From Mesorhizobium sp. WSM3626 (GTDB lineage: Bacteria; Pseudomonadota; Alphaproteobacteria; Rhizobiales; Rhizobiaceae): a stretch of DNA of 64,000 bases. Below are positions 33,101 through 42,630 of this stretch, in pieces. The position numbers were made by a program, and so were the translations under genes. Below the pieces are notes generated by a model that saw only the letters and a list, made by a program, of their open reading frames with translations, was not told where the DNA came from and made no database searches. The stretch is taken from the NCBI RefSeq assembly GCF_000513935.1, contig NZ_AZUY01000023.1:326-64325 (forward strand). Direction: 5' to 3'. Every line of letters begins with the position of its first letter. Position 1 is the first letter of the stretch.

Positions 33101-34063
33101 CTAGCGTCGGTAGAAATCCAGCCGCTGTTGCAACGCCTGCGGTGAAAACAGCTGCTCGACTGTCTGCCGCGCCTTGCGGCCGACCGTCGCCCGCAGGCCC
33201 GGGTCGGCTTTGAGATCCGCCAAGATCCGCGCCGCCTGTTGCGTCGTTTCAAACAGGAAGCCGTTTTCGCCATGCCTGATGTGGTCGGCGTAGCCGCCAT
33301 TCGCATGGCAGACCACGGGCAAACCGCAGGCCATCGCCTCGAACACCACGCGGCCGAACGTCTCCACATGGGAGCCGGTGCGATAATAAAAGACGTCGAG
33401 CGTCGGCAGAAACTGTTCGGCGGCAACTTCACCCTGCGGCAGGAGTTCGAGTTGCGGATGCGGCGCAAGCCTGCCCTTGAGTGGCATGCCGCCCTGAATC
33501 CGCACCGCAATGCCATCGCCAAGCAATGCCTCATAGAGCGCAACATCGTCGGCGTGGTGCTTGTCCGCCGTGTCGCGGCTCAGCCGCCCTACCCTGAACG
33601 GACCGCTTGGCCTTGCCGGCAGTGGCGAGAAGCGCTCGATATCGATCGGCGAGGCATGGACGACGCCTTCGACCTCCAGCATGCGCCTCTGAAAGTCGGA
33701 GATCAACACCAGTTCGGCAGCGGGCCAACCCAGCAGGCGCGGCCTGCGTGTCGTCAGAGCGATGATCTTGGGATGAAAGGTGTTGAAGACATAGATCAGC
33801 CGGTGCGGCCGCGGGACCAGATAAGGCCACATCTTGTTGCGCCAATGCGCGCCAAGAAAGACATAGGTGCCACCATCCGGCACATTGCGTGTTGCCGGTG
33901 AGACGCGGCGTATCGGAAATTCCCGCATCAGGTCTTCGGATACGCGCGACGAGGTTGCCCAGAGGCGCACCTGCGAGCCGGCGCTCAACAGCCGATACAA
34001 CTCCAGGGTTTCGCGCTCACTGCCGCCAAACGGGTTCTGAAAGCCGTTGAATAAATGGATCAT
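33101..34063 (-). CDS. Glycosyltransferase family 1/4-like protein
   Basis: The protein has 320 residues. The C-terminal GT-B domain shows GEVAAEQFLPTLDVFYYRTG and then VETFGRVVFEAMACGLPVVC with the donor-binding E-x7-E-like arrangement, ending NGGYADHIRHGENGFLF. The N-terminal lobe has NPFGGSERETLELYRLL. It would transfer a sugar from a nucleotide donor to a surface polysaccharide or lipid. It is isolated, with no polysaccharide cluster around it, so the acceptor is unknown. Confidence 0.87.
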   Translation of the reverse strand: MIHLFNGFQNPFGGSERETLELYRLLSAGSQVRLWATSSRVSEDLMREFPIRRVSPATRNVPDGGTYVFLGAHWRNKMWPYLVPRPHRLIYVFNTFHPKIIALTTRRPRLLGWPAAELVLISDFQRRMLEVEGVVHASPIDIERFSPLPARPSGPFRVGRLSRDTADKHHADDVALYEALLGDGIAVRIQGGMPLKGRLAPHPQLELLPQGEVAAEQFLPTLDVFYYRTGSHVETFGRVVFEAMACGLPVVCHANGGYADHIRHGENGFLFETTQQAARILADLKADPGLRATVGRKARQTVEQLFSPQALQQRLDFYRR

Positions 34064-34274
34064 GATCGCGGTGCTTACTGGGTTCTATCCCGGCGCGTTT
34101 CGCCATTCATTGCCTGCCCCCAAGGGGCGTGCCGTACCCGTGAACCGCACGATCGAGGGACTTAAGAGGCAGGACTATTTCCGGCGATACTTCCTACATT
34201 GCTTGCCCGGAGGAAGCACACAGACAAGCAAGCGTCAAGGAAGCGGCCGGTGCGAGCTCGCTGCGAGGTCGCCG

Positions 34275-35063
34275 TCAGTGGACGGTAGCGATGCTGGGCA
34301 GAGACACCAGGGAGGCTTCCGCCGGATCGAAGCTGACCTGATCGCGCCCGTTCGACTTGGCGGCATAAAGCCGTCTGTCGGCGGCGGAGAATATTGCCTC
34401 GTAGGTGGTCGGCCCGCTGAAGCTGGTGCCGCCGATGCTGACGGAAAGCGGGCAGGAGCGGCCGCCTGGGGAAAAGTCCATTTCGCGTATCCGTCGGCGG
34501 ATGCCTTCGGCAACCAGCCAGGATTGCGAGGGGTCGACACCGGGAAGGAATACGCCGAACTCCTCGCCGCCGATCCGGCCGACGATATCGCCGCCGCGCA
34601 GCTGGCCCTTGATCGCCTGCGCGATCAGTTTGAGCGCCTGGTCGCCGCAATCATGGCCGAGACGGTCGTTGATCGACTTGAAATGGTCGGCATCGATGAT
34701 CAGCAGCGCGCCGGAACGGGTCTCTTCCTGCTTGCGGGTCTGCTCGAGATAGGCCTCGACCAGCATCGAGAAGGCGCCGCGGTTCAGCACCGCCGTCAGG
34801 CTGTCCGTCGCGGCGATGACGCTGAGGTCGCGCTGGGCTATCGCCAGCTGGCGGATCTTCCACATCAGGAAAAACAGAAACGAGCCACCCAGCACCAAGG
34901 GCAGCAGTAGGTCGGTCAGCTTCGCGCGCCAGACAGATTCGGGCGAAAGATAGGGGAAATTGAACGAATCGACGAAAAACGCCACGGCGATAAAGAATGC
35001 CGTGCCGGCGCCGGTGACGGCGATCACCCTGCCCCAGCTGGTCGGCGACAGGTCCAGCTTCAT
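34275..35063 (-). CDS. Membrane-anchored diguanylate cyclase (GGDEF)
   Basis: The protein has 262 residues. Two N-terminal membrane helices (about 11-30 and 50-67) with a short periplasmic loop are followed by a GGDEF domain (about 85-245). The catalytic motif is GGEEF (165-169), functional in this form, and an RGGD at 156-159, five residues upstream, is the RxxD inhibitory site for product feedback. It makes cyclic di-GMP, favouring attached growth. The ATG at 35063 follows GGAGTGGAAGGG. With so short a sensor loop the signal is unknown. Confidence 0.93.
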   Translation of the reverse strand: MKLDLSPTSWGRVIAVTGAGTAFFIAVAFFVDSFNFPYLSPESVWRAKLTDLLLPLVLGGSFLFFLMWKIRQLAIAQRDLSVIAATDSLTAVLNRGAFSMLVEAYLEQTRKQEETRSGALLIIDADHFKSINDRLGHDCGDQALKLIAQAIKGQLRGGDIVGRIGGEEFGVFLPGVDPSQSWLVAEGIRRRIREMDFSPGGRSCPLSVSIGGTSFSGPTTYEAIFSAADRRLYAAKSNGRDQVSFDPAEASLVSLPSIATVH

Positions 35064-35263
35064 CCCTTCCACTCCGTTAGCCGTCCCTACTATGACGTGC
35101 CAACGCAAACAAAATGATAAGACTTTCCTTTCAATTCGACATCGGATGACGGGGAGACGAGATCAGATGGCCGGGAGCGGGGCACGATCGCCCAATAGCG
35201 GCCGTGTCCCGGTTGTGGAAGCAAATTTACTCTCCGCATTTCGGAGCGGGAGCAATTCCGAAG

Positions 35264-35485
35264 TCAGCGGGTGGACGCCGGCCCAACCGCCTCGGCGACG
35301 AAGGATGCCGCGATCAGGTCGTCGGCATCCAGCTGCAAGGAATCGCCGCCAGCTCCCATGATGGCCGCGACCTTGTGAAAGATTTTCATCTCATGGCCGG
35401 AAATTTCGGCATTCTGCATTCGGGCCCTGAGGTCGGCGATACGCCGCCCCAAGGCAGGGGACGTTCCAATCTCACGTTTCGACAT
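35264..35485 (-). CDS. Hypothetical protein (73 aa)
   Basis: A small soluble protein with MSKREIGTSPALGRRIADLR at the start and a helical middle, ARMQNAEISGHEMKIFHKVA, then DSLQLDADDLIAASFVAEAV. The ATG at 35485 follows GGAGAAACCAGGTT, a good ribosome-binding site, which is the main support. No family is recognised. It is monocistronic, between the diguanylate cyclase and tRNA-Arg. The next 270 bases toward the tRNA show nothing else. Confidence 0.6.
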   Translation of the reverse strand: MSKREIGTSPALGRRIADLRARMQNAEISGHEMKIFHKVAAIMGAGGDSLQLDADDLIAASFVAEAVGPASTR

Positions 35486-35755
35486 AACCTGGTTTCTCCT
35501 CCCCCAACCCATGCTTGTTTTGCCCCACCCATTCGCTTGCCCGCACATTGCCCTTTATGAGGCTCCACGAATACAAGCCCCCGAACGCGCAGTTTTGGCC
35601 AAGGTTCCAACACGGCCAGATCACGAAATAATTCCAGAGCCCGGCTGGCCCGGAACTTCTGTTCCAGCTTCCATCACACGGCGTGGCAGCACCGACAGGC
35701 AAGGGTGAAGGTCAAGCGGCCGCGTGAAGTTATGCGGCGTAAGCCATTGAAAAAA

Positions 35756-35832
35756 TGGCGATCCCGACAGGATTCGAACCTGTGACCATCGGCTTAGAAG
35801 GCCGGTGCTCTATCCAGCTGAGCTACGGGACC
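35756..35832 (-). tRNA. tRNA-Arg (anticodon TCT)
   Basis: A 77-base cloverleaf including an encoded CCA. The acceptor stem GGTCCCG pairs with CGGGATC (one G-T pair); the D arm starts GCTC, the anticodon loop is CTTCTAA with TCT, and the T loop is GTTCGAATC. It reads AGA (and AGG) codons. Confidence 0.96.
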
Positions 35833-35879
35833 GTTGGCCGGCCAATGGGCCGGCTGAAATACTTGGCGCTGGCCGCCGG

Positions 35880-36185
35880 TTAATGCGTCCAGGGCGTCCT
35901 GCGGTCATAGCGGAAATTCTCCGCATAGGAAATCTGGCGGCGCTTGGTCTCTTTCGGCTCCTCGACGCGGAAGGCAAGCCCTTCCTTTTCGGCGTAGGCA
36001 ACCGCTTCTTCGCGCGTGTCGAAGGTGAGCCTGATCTGGCTTCTCATGTCTCCCGAGGTGGTGTAGCCCATCAGCGGGTCGATCTTCTTGCGCATCTCGG
36101 GATCGAATTCCAGCACCCAATGGCCGGTCTTGGCCTTGCCGGACTGCATCGCGGTTTTGGCTGGGCTGAAAATGCGCGCGGACAT
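35880..36185 (-). CDS. NDUFS4-like ETC complex I subunit protein
   Basis: A 101-residue protein of the ETC_C1_NDUFA4/NDUFS4 family: MSARIFSPAKTAMQSGKAKT, HWVLEFDPEMRKKIDPLMGY, TREEAVAYAEKEGLAFRV and the C-terminal YAENFRYDRRTPWTH. The mitochondrial homologue is the 18-kDa accessory subunit of complex I, and alphaproteobacteria keep it as an unlinked gene. The ATG at 36185 follows AGAGGTGGCC. It lies between two tRNA genes on opposite strands. Confidence 0.93.
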   Translation of the reverse strand: MSARIFSPAKTAMQSGKAKTGHWVLEFDPEMRKKIDPLMGYTTSGDMRSQIRLTFDTREEAVAYAEKEGLAFRVEEPKETKRRQISYAENFRYDRRTPWTH

Positions 36186-36309
36186 GGCCACCTCTTTGTT
36201 GTGCGAGGCAGCATCGCCGCCCGTAGGCCGTCATTACTGCGCATTGGCACCGGCGGCAAGGTTTTTGCACTTGCCATGTAACACCGAAATGAATAGGCAA
36301 CAGACCGTT

Positions 36310-36386
<77 letters not shown>

Positions 36387-36508
36387 TTTCTCTCTAAAAT
36401 GCGATACCGATGGCACCGAAGGGGTTTTGCCCTTATTCGCGTTTCACCCTTTCAGGCTCGCTTCCCTCGCCATTGCCGGCTTAAGCTGCGGCAAACGGGG
36501 GATTTGCG

Positions 36509-36790
36509 GTGCTTGGGATCGATGCTTGGGTCTCGCTGTTCGGGCCGGCCTATTTTGCCTATGCGGGCGTGACGGTTCCGTTCATGGTGACGTGGGCGAT
36601 CGCCTGCGCGGCCCTGGCGATGTGGAACAATCGCGAGAGCCGCAGACAGGCCAGGCTGGCCCCGGGCACAGCTGCCTCCCATTCCTGGCCCGCCAGCATC
36701 GGGATCTTCGTGCTGGTCGCGGCCTGTTACATCGCCGCGCATTCCGCCGTTTATGTGGTGGTCCGGCATTTCGTCAGACTATGGCTGTGA
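36509..36790 (+). CDS. Small membrane protein of unknown function (93 aa)
   Basis: Two membrane helices are predicted: about residues 15-38 (YAGVTVPFMVTWAIACAALA) and 63-85 (IGIFVLVAACYIAAHSAVYV). A basic segment, NNRESRRQARL, lies between them, giving an N-out/C-out or hairpin topology. The GTG start at 36509 follows GGGGGATTTGCG. No family is recognised. The consistent hydrophobic pattern and the ribosome-binding site favour a real gene. Confidence 0.6.
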   Translation: MLGIDAWVSLFGPAYFAYAGVTVPFMVTWAIACAALAMWNNRESRRQARLAPGTAASHSWPASIGIFVLVAACYIAAHSAVYVVVRHFVRLWL

Positions 36791-37122
36791 TTGGCTGCAA
36801 GCTCACCGGCTGACGGTGCCACGTTCAGAGCACACCCTCGATATCGGTTTTCGAAAAATCGGCTCCGACATGTTTCGACGATGCGACTGGTCAGTGTTGT
36901 TGGGTGAATGTCCGCTGCGGCAGCACCCGCTCGATACATTCTTAAAGGCAAGCTCGCCGGGCGAGAACCCCAACCGCCTCATCCCGGCGAGCCTACAACC
37001 TGATTTGGAACGCAATCAGGACCGGGGTTAGCCGGCAACCTCATGCTGCAAGACCGGTGCCAATCTTGTGTGCCAAAATGGGACCGAGGTGGAGACGGAG
37101 AATCGCTGGAGCCCTGAAGCCA
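36791..37122. other. Gene-free region between small membrane protein and hdaA
   Basis: 332 bases with no supported coding sequence. It contains a near-palindrome around TTTTCGAAAAA at about 36846-36862 and an inverted pair CTCGCCGGG/CCCGGCGAG at about 36951-36985 that may act as the transcript end. No promoter for a neighbouring gene is needed, since the genes converge here. Confidence 0.4.
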
Positions 37123-37827
37123 TCAAATCTCGAACTCACCCTGCCCCTCGTCCATGGCGCTCACGGTCTCGGCGGCCAGTGCCCTTGTGATCGGCATCTT
37201 GCGCTCCAGCGCGGTGCGATCCAGGCGCTCCACCACACGCATCGCGGTTGCCAGCGAACGCTCGATGCGCCGCACCAGATACTGCACGACATGCGGCTCG
37301 ACCTCGACCTGCCGGTCGGCGAACAGCTTGGTAATGACGCCGGCGAGCAAGAGATCGTCAGGCTCGTGGATCTCGACGGTCGCCGCCGCCTTCAGCCGCG
37401 AGGCAAGATCGGGCAGCTTGACGCCCCAGGCCGACGGAAAGCGCCGCGCCGTCAGAAGCAGTGTCGAGCCAGCACCGCGCACGGCGTTGATCAAATGGAA
37501 CAGGCCTTGCTCATCGACCGCGCCGATATCGACATCGTCGATCAGCGCCGGCCGCGCACCGAGATTGGCGATGCTGTCACCCATGCGCCTTGCGTCGACG
37601 GCCACCGCGTTGGCGCGAGCACGCCAGATCGAGGCCAGATGCGTTTTGCCCGAACCAGCGGGGCCTGCCAGCACCACCACTGGTGCTGGCCAATCCGGCC
37701 AGCGGTCGACCAATGCGGCCGCCTGGTTGTTGGTGCCGGAGACGACCAGCTCGTCGCGCGAGTAACCGGTGCCGTGGCCGAGATCGAGCGGCAGTTGGCG
37801 CGGCGGATCGGTTCGCTGGGCAGTCAC
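37123..37827 (-). CDS. hdaA: DnaA-related protein, regulatory inactivation of DnaA (HdaA-like)
   Basis: The protein has 234 residues of an AAA+ DnaA/Hda-like domain: QLPLDLGHGTGYSRDELVVS at the N-terminus with the QLPLDL clamp-binding motif, Walker A GPAGSGKTHLASIW, Walker B ALIDDVDIG, sensor LLLTARRFPSAWG. There is no DNA-binding domain IV. In Caulobacter, HdaA with the sliding clamp stimulates ATP hydrolysis by DnaA and prevents over-initiation. The start is GTG at 37827, one base after the perM stop, giving coupling. Confidence 0.92.
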   Translation of the reverse strand: MTAQRTDPPRQLPLDLGHGTGYSRDELVVSGTNNQAAALVDRWPDWPAPVVVLAGPAGSGKTHLASIWRARANAVAVDARRMGDSIANLGARPALIDDVDIGAVDEQGLFHLINAVRGAGSTLLLTARRFPSAWGVKLPDLASRLKAAATVEIHEPDDLLLAGVITKLFADRQVEVEPHVVQYLVRRIERSLATAMRVVERLDRTALERKMPITRALAAETVSAMDEGQGEFEI

Positions 37828-37828
37828 G

Positions 37829-39109
37829 TCAACGACGCGGTTGCGTGCGATGGCCGCCACCGCGATCGGCCGGCAACGGCGGCGCGGGTGCTGTCGCGTG
37901 GCCTTTGTAGAGCGGCGATTCCAGATAGCGGGCGATGGCAAACCGCACCAGAACGGCAACCGCCGCGGACGCAGGAACAGCAATCAACAGGCCGACAAAA
38001 CCGAACAGCGCGCCGAAGGCGAACAACGCGAACATGAGCCACACCGGATGCAAGCCGACACTTTTGCCAACCAGCCTGGGCTGCAGGATGTTGCCTTCGA
38101 CGAACTGGCCGATGAAGAAGACCACGGCAACGGCGACGATCATCGTCCAGTCCGGCCAGAACTGGACGAAGGCAACGCCGACGGCCAGCACCAGCCCGGT
38201 CAATGAGCCGACATAGGGGATGAAGGAGATCAGCCCGGCGAACAGGCCGATGAGGATGGCGAAGTTCAGCCCCGTCAGCGTCAGGCCGGTGGCATACATG
38301 GCGGCCAGCACCAGGCAGAGCGTGCCCTGGCCACGCACGAAGCCGGCGGTGGCGGTGTTGATGTCGCGCGCGATGGCGCGGACCGTCGCCACGTTGTCGC
38401 GCGGCACCCAGCTGTCGATAACCGCCACCATGCGATCCCAGTCGAGCAGCATGTAGAAGGCAACCACGGGCGTCACCACGAACAGACTGACCACCGAGAC
38501 CAGCGCCACGCCCGAACTCCAGATCGAAGTGAAGACCGTGGTGAGCAGGCCGAAACCGGAGGTCAGCAGCGAGTTCAACCCGTCGCGCAGGCCATTGGCG
38601 TTGACGCCGAATTTCTGTTCCAGCCACTTCGGATCAAAGGAGGTGATCAGGCTCTGCAGCCGCGTCAGGTACTCCGGCAGCTTGCCGGCGAAATCGGCCA
38701 TCTGCGTCGCCAGCACCGGAATGAGGATGACGAAGGCCAGCACCAGCACGATGAGGAAGGTGATGAGGATGACCACCGTCGCCATGAAGCGGCTGAGGCC
38801 GAGCCGTTGCAACCGGTCGGCGACCGGATCAAGGAAATAGGCAAGCACCATGCCGGCGACGAAGGGCAGCAGGATGGCGCTGAAGACATAAAGAAAAAGC
38901 GCCAGGATCGTGGCACCCGCCAGCCAGAAGAAGATCTGGCGGCGGAACGTGGCCGACGCTTCGGCCTCCGCCGCCGTCTCGCCGGCCGGCACGACGACGA
39001 CCGTCTGGTCGTCCACGGTCTTGCCCAGCGCCACCGCTTTGCGGGCGGCCGGCTTGCGGGCAGCCTTGCCGTCGATGGGCTTGTCAGCCTGATTTACCGC
39101 CTTCGCCAT
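37829..39109 (-). CDS. AI-2E/PerM family transporter
   Basis: The protein has 426 residues. A Lys/Ala-rich cytoplasmic N-terminus (GKAARKPAARKAVALGK) precedes about eight membrane helices. Family features are AGMVLAYFLDPVADRLQRLG, the TPVVAFYMLLDWDRM segment and GLTLTGLNFAILIGLFAGLI with IPYVGS. PerM proteins (UPF0118) include putative AI-2 exporters and Na+/H+ antiporters; the cargo here is unknown. It sits between the PgsA-like gene, with 26-base overlap, and hdaA. Confidence 0.9.
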   Translation of the reverse strand: MAKAVNQADKPIDGKAARKPAARKAVALGKTVDDQTVVVVPAGETAAEAEASATFRRQIFFWLAGATILALFLYVFSAILLPFVAGMVLAYFLDPVADRLQRLGLSRFMATVVILITFLIVLVLAFVILIPVLATQMADFAGKLPEYLTRLQSLITSFDPKWLEQKFGVNANGLRDGLNSLLTSGFGLLTTVFTSIWSSGVALVSVVSLFVVTPVVAFYMLLDWDRMVAVIDSWVPRDNVATVRAIARDINTATAGFVRGQGTLCLVLAAMYATGLTLTGLNFAILIGLFAGLISFIPYVGSLTGLVLAVGVAFVQFWPDWTMIVAVAVVFFIGQFVEGNILQPRLVGKSVGLHPVWLMFALFAFGALFGFVGLLIAVPASAAVAVLVRFAIARYLESPLYKGHATAPAPPLPADRGGGHRTQPRR

Positions 39110-39638
39110 AGCCGCTCATATGCCTCAGCCAAGCCACGAGATAGGCCGCGGCCGAAGCCACGGTCAAGACCCCGGACAGCAATATGAGGGTGGGCCGCAG
39201 AGGGTCGAGGTGCCCGGCAAAGGCGAGTTCGCCCAGCACAACCGCCGCCAGCGCGATCTGTATGGCGGTATTGGCCTTCGACACCAGAAACGGCTTTATC
39301 TCGACGGGATGGCCGATCACCGTGGACAACAGGACCGCGCACACGATCAGCGCGTCGCGCGACACCATGGTGACGACCAGCCACAGCGGCAATTGCCCGA
39401 TGAAGCCCATGACGACGAACACCGAAACCAAAAGCATCTTGTCGGCGATCGGATCGAGATAGGCGCCGAACCTGGACTGCTGGTTGAAGCGGCGCGCGAT
39501 GAAACCGTCGACACCGTCGGAAACGCCGGCAACGACGAAGCCGGCAAAAGCCCATTCCCAACGTGCCTGCAACATGGCCAGCACCACGGCAGGCACCAGC
39601 ACAAAGCGCAGGATGGTGATCAGGTTGGGGATGGTCAA
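39084..39638 (-). CDS. CDP-alcohol phosphatidyltransferase (PgsA/cardiolipin-synthase-like)
   Basis: The protein has 184 residues with about five membrane helices. The family signature D-x2-D-G-x2-A-R-x8-G-x3-D-x3-D is complete in [20 protein letters not shown] followed by YLDPIADK. It moves a phosphatidyl group from CDP-diacylglycerol to an alcohol such as glycerol-3-phosphate or phosphatidylglycerol. The start is probably TTG at 39638 ([12 protein letters not shown]) behind GGCGGGACAATGCG; upstream extension adds non-family residues. It is first in the minus-strand operon with perM and hdaA, and divergent from purM. Confidence 0.88.
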   Translation of the reverse strand: MTIPNLITILRFVLVPAVVLAMLQARWEWAFAGFVVAGVSDGVDGFIARRFNQQSRFGAYLDPIADKMLLVSVFVVMGFIGQLPLWLVVTMVSRDALIVCAVLLSTVIGHPVEIKPFLVSKANTAIQIALAAVVLGELAFAGHLDPLRPTLILLSGVLTVASAAAYLVAWLRHMSGYGEGGKSG

Positions 39639-39847
39639 CGCATTGTCCCGCCGTATTATGCCTCGAGATAGATGAGGGAGATGGAGGGCCGAGGCAAGGG
39701 AGAAGCAGGACGGGCCAGCGGCAGACGCAGTGCGCGATGCCCCGGCTATCCACGCTTTTGTCAACCAAACGGCGCCCGGTTCGGCCGTTATCCTTGCGGA
39801 CCGAAACCGTTCATGCGAAGAGCCCGCAAACGAGCAGGAACATTGCG

Positions 39848-40957
39848 ATGAGCAAGCGCGAAACCGGCCAGCATAAAACGGGCCAGAACAAAACGGCCAA
39901 GCGCAGAAACGGGCTCACCTATGCCGAGGCCGGCGTCGACATCGATGCCGGCAATCTCATGGTGGAGAAGATCAAGCCGCTGGTGCGCGCGACGCGCAGG
40001 CCAGGCGCGGATGGCGAGATCGGCGGCTTCGGCGGGCTGTTCGATCTCAAGGCCGCCGGTTTCACCGATCCGGTGCTGGTCGCCGCCAATGACGGCGTCG
40101 GCACCAAGCTCAAGATCGCCATCGATGCCGGCAAGCACGACACGATCGGCATCGACCTCGTCGCCATGTGCGTCAACGACATCGTCGTGCAGGGCGCGGA
40201 GCCGCTGTTCTTCCTCGACTATTTCGCCACCGGCAAACTCGATCCCGAACAGGGTGCCGCGATCGTCGGCGGCATCGCGCAGGGTTGCCGCCAGGCCGGC
40301 TGCGCGCTGATCGGGGGCGAGACCGCCGAAATGCCCGGCATGTATCACGGCAAGGACTATGACCTTGCCGGCTTTGCGGTGGGCGCGGCCGAGCGCGGGC
40401 AGCTTCTGCCCACCGACGACATCGTCGAAGGCGACGTGCTGCTCGGCCTTGCTTCCTCCGGCCTCCATTCCAACGGGTTTTCCCTGGTGCGCCGCATCGT
40501 TGCCGCGAGCGGCCTGGCGTGGAGCGATCCGGCGCCGTTCAACGACGAAGCGACGTTGGCCGAGGCGCTGCTCGAGCCGACCCGCATCTACGTGAAATCG
40601 CTCCTCAAGGCGATCCGCAACACGCACGGCATCAAGGCGCTGGCGCACATCACCGGCGGCGGCTTCCCGGAAAACATCCCGCGCGTGCTGCCCAAGGATT
40701 TCTCGGCCGAGCTCGACCTCGAAGCCATCGACGTGCCGCCGGTGTTCTCCTGGCTGGCCAAGACCGGCGGAGTGGCGCCGGAAGAGATGATGCGCACCTT
40801 CAACTGCGGCATCGGCATGATTTTGGCTGTCGCTTCGGGTCAGGCGGCGCAGGTTGCGGCCGTCCTGCAGGAAGCCGGCGAGACGGTGACGCCGATCGGC
40901 CGCATCGTGCCGCGCCGCGACGCCGGCGTCATCTATCGGGGCTCGATCGGCCTATGA
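39848..40957 (+). CDS. purM: Phosphoribosylformylglycinamidine cyclo-ligase
   Basis: The protein has 369 residues. It forms aminoimidazole ribonucleotide from FGAM with ATP in purine synthesis. Signature regions are [55 protein letters not shown] and [14 protein letters not shown]. The ATG at 39848 gives a 20-residue basic, Gln/Lys/Thr-rich extension ([16 protein letters not shown]) before the conserved start, longer than usual; an internal start may be used. The purN ATG overlaps its stop (ATGA). Confidence 0.96.
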   Translation: MSKRETGQHKTGQNKTAKRRNGLTYAEAGVDIDAGNLMVEKIKPLVRATRRPGADGEIGGFGGLFDLKAAGFTDPVLVAANDGVGTKLKIAIDAGKHDTIGIDLVAMCVNDIVVQGAEPLFFLDYFATGKLDPEQGAAIVGGIAQGCRQAGCALIGGETAEMPGMYHGKDYDLAGFAVGAAERGQLLPTDDIVEGDVLLGLASSGLHSNGFSLVRRIVAASGLAWSDPAPFNDEATLAEALLEPTRIYVKSLLKAIRNTHGIKALAHITGGGFPENIPRVLPKDFSAELDLEAIDVPPVFSWLAKTGGVAPEEMMRTFNCGIGMILAVASGQAAQVAAVLQEAGETVTPIGRIVPRRDAGVIYRGSIGL

Positions 40958-41667
40958 GCTCGCGGAGGAAACGCACAGTCGTCCTGATTTCGGGGCGCGG
41001 CTCCAACATGACCGCGCTGATCGCGGCGGCCAGCGACCCGTCCTTCCCGGCCGAGATCGCAGGCGTCATCTCCGATAAGGCGGACGCCGCCGGCCTCGTC
41101 ATCGCCAGGGCACGCGGCATCGCCACACAGGTCATTTCCCGCGCCGACCACGGCAGCAAGCAGGCGCATGACGCGGCGATCGACGCGGCACTCGCGGCCT
41201 TCAATGCCGACATCGTGGCGCTGGCGGGCTATATGCGCATCCTGACCCCCGGCTTTGTCCAGAAATGGCAGGGCCGCATGATCAACATCCACCCTGCCCT
41301 GCTGCCGGCCTTCAAAGGGCTCGATACCCATGCCCGCGCGCTGGCCGCCGGCATTCGCATTCATGGCTGCACGGTGCATTTCGTGACGCCCGAGATGGAT
41401 GACGGCCCCATCATCGCCCAGGCTGCGGTGCCGGTGATGGTCGGCGATAATACCGATACGCTGGCTGCCCGGGTGCTGAAGGCCGAGCATCGGCTCTATC
41501 CGCTGGCGCTTGGACTGGTGGCCGAAGGCAAGGCGCGCATGGAGGCGGGCCGCGCCGTGCTCGCCCACTTCGCCGACGATGCCGACAACGGCACCTCGGT
41601 GGTAATGGCACCCGACCCGCTGCGCGAGGAAGCCGATCTCGAGCATCTGGCGCGGATCACGCCTTAA
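40954..41667 (+). CDS. purN: Phosphoribosylglycinamide formyltransferase
   Basis: The protein has 237 residues. It transfers formyl from 10-formyl-THF to GAR. Motifs are [16 protein letters not shown], the catalytic Asn-x-His in [33 protein letters not shown] with the catalytic Asp, and [16 protein letters not shown]. It overlaps purM by four bases. The C-terminal 35 residues ([20 protein letters not shown]) extend beyond the E. coli enzyme, as is common in rhizobia. A SixA-like gene follows after 15 bases and may be in the same operon. Confidence 0.96.
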   Translation: MSSRRKRTVVLISGRGSNMTALIAAASDPSFPAEIAGVISDKADAAGLVIARARGIATQVISRADHGSKQAHDAAIDAALAAFNADIVALAGYMRILTPGFVQKWQGRMINIHPALLPAFKGLDTHARALAAGIRIHGCTVHFVTPEMDDGPIIAQAAVPVMVGDNTDTLAARVLKAEHRLYPLALGLVAEGKARMEAGRAVLAHFADDADNGTSVVMAPDPLREEADLEHLARITP

Positions 41668-41682
41668 GCCGAGGACACGGCG

Positions 41683-42192
41683 ATGAAACAGCTGCTCCTC
41701 CTACGCCATGCCAAATCGAGCTGGGATGATCCTGATCTCGATGATTTCGACCGGCCGCTCACGGAACGTGGGTTGAAGGCAGCCCGATTGATCGGTCGCG
41801 AGCTTGCCGCGCGCGACTGGCTGCCGGACCTTGCATTGGTGTCACCGGCGCTGCGCACCCGCGATACGTGGCGGCTGGTGGCGGCGGAACTGCCCGCGCA
41901 GCCTCGGATCGCGTTTGCCGAGGCGCTTTACGATGCTTCAGCGGCGGATATTCTGAGCCAGGTACGCAAAGCAGACCCGTCGAGCGGCTGCCTGCTGGTT
42001 CTCGGCCACAATCCAGGCCTGGAGGATCTGGCAAAACAGCTTGCCGGACCGGGATCGGAGGCGAAGGCGCGCAAGAGGCTCGAGCAAAAGTTTCCGACAG
42101 CAGCCCTCGCGCGCGTCGTCTTTGAACACGATTGGTCTGGCCTGTCGGCCGCCCGGCTGACGCACTGTCTGCGGCCGAAGGATCTGAGCTAG
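41683..42192 (+). CDS. SixA-like histidine phosphatase
   Basis: The protein has 169 residues of the histidine phosphatase superfamily. The catalytic motif is LLRHAKSSW with Arg8-His9, and the second His is in LVLGHNPGLEDLA; DDFDRPLTERGLKAARLIG is typical of the SixA branch. SixA removes phosphate from histidine phosphotransfer proteins. The target here is not known. It follows purN by 15 bases and is closed by a strong stem-loop at 42195-42223. Confidence 0.9.
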   Translation: MKQLLLLRHAKSSWDDPDLDDFDRPLTERGLKAARLIGRELAARDWLPDLALVSPALRTRDTWRLVAAELPAQPRIAFAEALYDASAADILSQVRKADPSSGCLLVLGHNPGLEDLAKQLAGPGSEAKARKRLEQKFPTAALARVVFEHDWSGLSAARLTHCLRPKDLS

Positions 42193-42194
42193 AC

Positions 42195-42223
42195 GGGTGC
42201 GGCAGATCAGACCTGCCGCACCC
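42195..42223. terminator. Stem-loop terminator between sixA-like and DUF680 genes
   Basis: GGGTGCGGCAG (42195-42205) and CTGCCGCACCC (42213-42223) pair perfectly over 11 bp with a 7-base loop. The two genes converge on it. Confidence 0.75.
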
Positions 42224-42229
42224 CTGACA

Positions 42230-42472
42230 TCAGTTGCCCCATATACCCTGGCCGGGCTCCGGCCAGTCGATGCCGGGCTTGACCTTGGTGTCGGCAGCCT
42301 TGTGCTTGGTCATATTCGAGTTGTTGTCGACGGCGCCGGTGGCGGCGTGGTCCACGCCGGCGACCGGGGCAACCGGCTGGTTGGCATTGTCCGAGCCATA
42401 ATGGTCGCTGCCGGCGAGTGCACCTCCGGTTGCGACGAGCATAGCGGCGGCAGCGAGAGCAAGTCTGTTCAT
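42230..42472 (-). CDS. DUF680 family small secreted protein, copy 1
   Basis: The protein has 80 residues. A signal peptide (MNRLALAAAAMLVATGGALA) is followed by a mature peptide of about 60 residues starting GSDHYGSDNANQPVAP. It ends with WPEPGQGIWGN. The same N-terminal block (GSD-[HN]-YGS-x-NANQP) and end occur in the next two genes. DUF680 is a Mesorhizobium-specific family of unknown function. The ATG at 42472 follows CTGGAGATTGAA. It is the most diverged copy, with an inserted Lys-rich stretch (NMTKHKAADTKVKP), and is separated from the others by a terminator. Confidence 0.88.
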   Translation of the reverse strand: MNRLALAAAAMLVATGGALAGSDHYGSDNANQPVAPVAGVDHAATGAVDNNSNMTKHKAADTKVKPGIDWPEPGQGIWGN

Positions 42473-42630
42473 TTCAATCTCCAGGTTCATCCGTTGGGCG
42501 GCGTCTTGGGAGGACGGTTCCGCTGAGGACAAGACCAGAAGCAGCCTGGTTTTATTCCTGACCGTGAAATGTTTTTTGCCGACTGCGAAGATCGGCTGAT
42601 ACGGCCAATGCCCAGGGCTCATCCAAAAAC

